Shown here: one piece after another, positions 61,495-64,000 of the stretch
Layout of the letters: every line of letters begins with the position of its first letter
Numbering within the stretch: position 1 is the stretch's first letter
Assembly (NCBI GenBank): GCA_964565945.1
Contig: CAZMGY010000012.1
Coordinates: forward strand, 75,778 to 139,777
Length of the DNA stretch: 64,000 nucleotides
Reading direction: 5' to 3'
Source: CAZMGY01 sp964565945 [NCBI: uncultured bacterium]
Lineage (GTDB): Bacteria; GCA-001730085
Position numbers and translations under genes: made by a program
The notes under the pieces: model-generated
Told to the model about the DNA's origin: nothing
The model's database searches: none
Seen by the model: only the letters and a program-made list of their open reading frames with translations

Positions 61495-64000
61495 ATGATG
61501 AATCGTTCATTAATGGTATCATTTTTAACTATTAATTTCGTCATTAGCTTTTTTATTACTGACCTAATGGCCCTTGCTACCCCCTCTTATTTTGCAAACG
61601 AATCTCGCATAGGAAACCCTGCAGAGGCTCCAACCCTAGGCATAAATAGACTTCCAAACATCTTTCTAATGCAAGAAGACCATCCAGAGTCAGTTAATGA
61701 GAACATCATCGCTAGCCTGGAAAAACTTGAACAGGATTTTGAAAATTACCGCACCCAAGCATCTGCAGAAGACCTGTTAAAGAAAAAAAGGTATATACAA
61801 ATTATCGAAAAGTTTAAAAAACTAGTGTCCGACGAATATTTTAAGTGTTTAGAGGAGAAAAAATTATGTTACGAGAAGAAAATTCCGAAGTCGTGGGGTC
61901 ACAATAATGTTTTTGTTGCATTTCCTCACGCAGAAAAAATCCATACGTGTTTTCAGGAAAGGATTGAAAAGCAAAAATTGTTATTGGAGGGAGGTGGGCA
62001 ATGGGAAGATTTTAAAATTTACGTGACACAAGAAGCAAGTTCAGATAAGACTCTCCCGCATTTTCTAAAACATATCCAATTAAACCTATTACTGGAAAAA
62101 GCAGAACAAGAAGTAAAAGCTGTACCTATCTCTCAAAATTATTCAAGCCTGCAAGGTACTGATTCATATCATAGCAATTACCCAGCTATTCAATTAAGCG
62201 TGGAAAACAACATAAAACTGCTTACTCTCAATACTCTTGTCAAAATTATTCATCTCGGATTACCTCGTAGCTTAACCCCTTCTTTCTCGCCAGCTCTTTT
62301 TGGCGAAATCAAACGAGCGGCATTCAATCGCATCAATCAAGTGATTGAAGTACATTTTGGTACATTTAGGGTGCAGGAATGGTCTTCTGTTTTAACCATT
62401 TCAGAACATGCTCTAACCACAGATGAACAAAAAGAATGCATGATTGAACATTACAAAAAAGCCTTTACTAGGTGCTCAAAAATAATATTTTCAGCCAAAC
62501 AAGAGAGCGATCAGATTAAAATGCTTAACCTGCTGCTTACGATCGCCATGGATGACGTCGACATTCCCCTAGAAGGAATCAAGGTCGCTAACTCAGTTTT
62601 AAGTCTCGCTGTGACAGAGTATCGTCAAAAAATCACACAGCTTCTTATCCAACATATCACAAATGAGCGAAAAATTAATAGCTATAAGCCCGCTGCTCTT
62701 AATGCTCTCAAATTTGCCTGTTCAAATGATTTAAGCGAAGTGTTTGACTTTTTCTTAGAAGATCTCGAAAAAAAACCTTTGTTCTTACAGGATGAAGAGG
62801 TATTACAAATTCTTTTGAACTTCATGAGAATGAGTCGCTTTAAGCCACCTTCCAGGCGCATTCTTAACCTCTTAATGGACTGGTCCCTTACCCTTCAAGT
62901 TAAGAAAAGATCCCTACCCAGCCCTTTAGTCGAAATTGTGAACGAAGCTGTTATTCAAAATCCACATGAGGCATACCTCCTCTACGAAAAGCTTGATTCT
63001 CATTTCCAAAGGCATCTGGAAACACTGGTTCAAGAATCTCTAGACCCATCAGAGTCTAGAAGTCCTCTACAACTCTTGCAAACAGGGTATTCATTGACGA
63101 ATGATCTCGATCTTCAGAGACTGGCTAAAAGTAACGCCGACCACTTGCAAAGGGCAAAGCCATTTATTGCAAAACTATCCGAGTATGCTCTGGAATCAAT
63201 TCGCATCGAACAGGATTATAATGATGGGATAACATTAAATCCGATGAAAAAAATATCTCGAAAGCAGCGCCGTAAAATCTTCGCTATCGAGGGAAGCGAA
63301 ATCCTTCGGGATCTATCATTGGTGTATAGACGGAGCGAAGGATTGCAGGGGCACGTCGAACGCTCAGAGGCTATTACCTTTGCAAAATGGATTCTAGCCG
63401 ATCTCAGAAACATTCCATACATAGCTACAATTCCTCCCACAACGATTGCAGATTTTATTTTGACTGAATGGTATGAAAGACTTAAAACCCTGGAATGCAC
63501 TAATGAGCATAGCCAGAGAGCGGTTGATGCTCTTGTTTTTGCAAACCTCATCGACAAAAACGTACAATTATCAACTATCGAAATTCTCTTAGAGAATTTT
63601 GGATACCAAAACAACAAAGGGTGCCAGGTTAATCGAAAGAGCAAGATTGCGAAAACTCCCATGGCAACCACTAGTATAGGCTTTCGAGAGGCGGTTGTTG
63701 ATCAAGTCGCTACCTCAATGACCTACGCACGCAAAAAAAACCTCCCCGAGATTGCTCAGAGGACTCAATGCCATGCGCCAATGCCTATGCTCACACCAAT
63801 AAAAGCTACTGACGGTGGAGCCTTTCGACTGTCATCTTTCTCTTTGGAACAACAAGAGCCTTCTGTATCCCTGAAAAGCACTCAGGCAAACACCGACAGC
63901 ATTCCAGAGGAAGTGGACTTGGCAAACTTCTTAACCAAAGTTGTTCAGCTTACATCAAAGCTTGATCCCAAGAGTCAAGCCTACAAACTTGTTGCTCAAG
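61495..64000 (+). CDS. Very large secreted protein, 5' part, unknown function
   Basis: An uninterrupted frame of 835 codons runs off the right edge. It opens with ATG-ATG and a signal peptide (about residues 8-27, 'MVSFLTINFVISFFITDLMA'). The body is hydrophilic and mostly helical, with many Leu-rich amphipathic stretches such as 'LNLLLTIAMDDVDIPLEG'. It lacks recognisable enzyme motifs and looks like helical-repeat or effector-type proteins. Codons are more AT- and A-rich (many AAA, GAA, ATT) than the ruv genes beside it, hinting at different ancestry. An antisense frame at 63216-63671 is a shadow. Confidence 0.8.
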   Translation, partial: MMNRSLMVSFLTINFVISFFITDLMALATPSYFANESRIGNPAEAPTLGINRLPNIFLMQEDHPESVNENIIASLEKLEQDFENYRTQASAEDLLKKKRYIQIIEKFKKLVSDEYFKCLEEKKLCYEKKIPKSWGHNNVFVAFPHAEKIHTCFQERIEKQKLLLEGGGQWEDFKIYVTQEASSDKTLPHFLKHIQLNLLLEKAEQEVKAVPISQNYSSLQGTDSYHSNYPAIQLSVENNIKLLTLNTLVKIIHLGLPRSLTPSFSPALFGEIKRAAFNRINQVIEVHFGTFRVQEWSSVLTISEHALTTDEQKECMIEHYKKAFTRCSKIIFSAKQESDQIKMLNLLLTIAMDDVDIPLEGIKVANSVLSLAVTEYRQKITQLLIQHITNERKINSYKPAALNALKFACSNDLSEVFDFFLEDLEKKPLFLQDEEVLQILLNFMRMSRFKPPSRRILNLLMDWSLTLQVKKRSLPSPLVEIVNEAVIQNPHEAYLLYEKLDSHFQRHLETLVQESLDPSESRSPLQLLQTGYSLTNDLDLQRLAKSNADHLQRAKPFIAKLSEYALESIRIEQDYNDGITLNPMKKISRKQRRKIFAIEGSEILRDLSLVYRRSEGLQGHVERSEAITFAKWILADLRNIPYIATIPPTTIADFILTEWYERLKTLECTNEHSQRAVDALVFANLIDKNVQLSTIEILLENFGYQNNKGCQVNRKSKIAKTPMATTSIGFREAVVDQVATSMTYARKKNLPEIAQRTQCHAPMPMLTPIKATDGGAFRLSSFSLEQQEPSVSLKSTQANTDSIPEEVDLANFLTKVVQLTSKLDPKSQAYKLVAQ

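Noticed and set aside
63216-63671. Antisense open frame of 151 codons near the right edge
   Set aside because: It lies wholly inside the continuous sense frame starting at 61495, has no ribosome site and is rich in residues typical of shadow frames.
1-64000. CRISPR array, rRNA, tRNA or tmRNA genes, prophage or restriction cluster
   Set aside because: No regularly spaced repeats, conserved RNA cores or characteristic protein families of these systems were seen on either strand.

Overview
This window reads as one dense, AT-leaning chromosomal segment of a diderm (Gram-negative-type) bacterium. Outer-membrane assembly genes (BamD-like and LptE-like), several lipoproteins with clear lipoboxes, a RodZ-like protein and a TPR-SPOR protein show the envelope type. 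AddAB instead of RecBCD, SpoIID/LytB, FHA-GGDEF, a pilin-like protein with an H-X9-DG-like end and a split sugar ABC importer fit PVC/Omnitrophota-like or deltaproteobacteria-like lineages better than a gammaproteobacterium. That placement is a low-confidence guess from gene content; no rRNA or tRNA gene was found to settle it.

Layout. 1-4.6 kb (+): end of trpA, then maf, a tRNA-dihydrouridine synthase, bamD, lptE and holA, closed by a terminator shared with rpsT (-). 4.9-6.0 kb: a decayed stretch with a frameshifted FlgT_C/CsgG-type pseudogene. 6.0-19.2 kb (+): hflX, a tiny membrane protein, addB, addA, a Ski2-like helicase, spoIID/lytB, queA, an FHA-GGDEF protein and a ComEA-like protein. 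19.3-26.6 kb (+): rpsO, pnp, uppP, ftsK, a RodZ-like gene, pgsA and pgpA. 27-34.6 kb (+): a 1,622-residue modular secreted protein, a pilin-like protein, pfkA, a small lipoprotein, TPR-SPOR and miaA. 35.5-42 kb: two sugar-ABC permeases and a YesL-like protein (+), facing two GGDEF proteins and the MalK/UgpC-type ATPase (-). 42-46.7 kb: typA (-), a gene-poor accessory patch with a lipoprotein and a dead IS1380-type transposase, and a lipoprotein cyclophilin (-). 46.8-52.5 kb (+): pdxH, a YgjP-type metalloprotease, a 1,020-residue membrane-anchored protein and recA. 52.7-57.6 kb (+): a 1,648-residue protein with about 20 membrane segments fused to a nitrilase/NAD-synthetase-like half. 57.7-61.4 kb: an AsmA-like protein (-), yebC, ruvC and ruvA (+). 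61.5-64 kb (+): the start of a very large secreted protein of unknown function that leaves the window.

How the genes work together. There are clusters for double-strand-break repair and recombination (addAB, recA, ruvCA), RNA processing and translation (rpsO-pnp, hflX, queA, miaA, dus, typA, rpsT), envelope and phospholipid synthesis (bamD, lptE, uppP, pgsA, pgpA, the AsmA-like gene), and cyclic-di-GMP signalling (three GGDEF proteins).

The most unusual object is the 52.7-57.6 kb gene. Five tandem four-helix membrane modules precede an amidase half that keeps its Glu-Lys-Cys triad and a synthetase half whose ATP-binding loop is degenerate. It is driven by a near-consensus promoter with a structured leader. 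The modular secreted protein, the 1,020-residue membrane protein and the large secreted protein at the right edge are the other least-explained genes.
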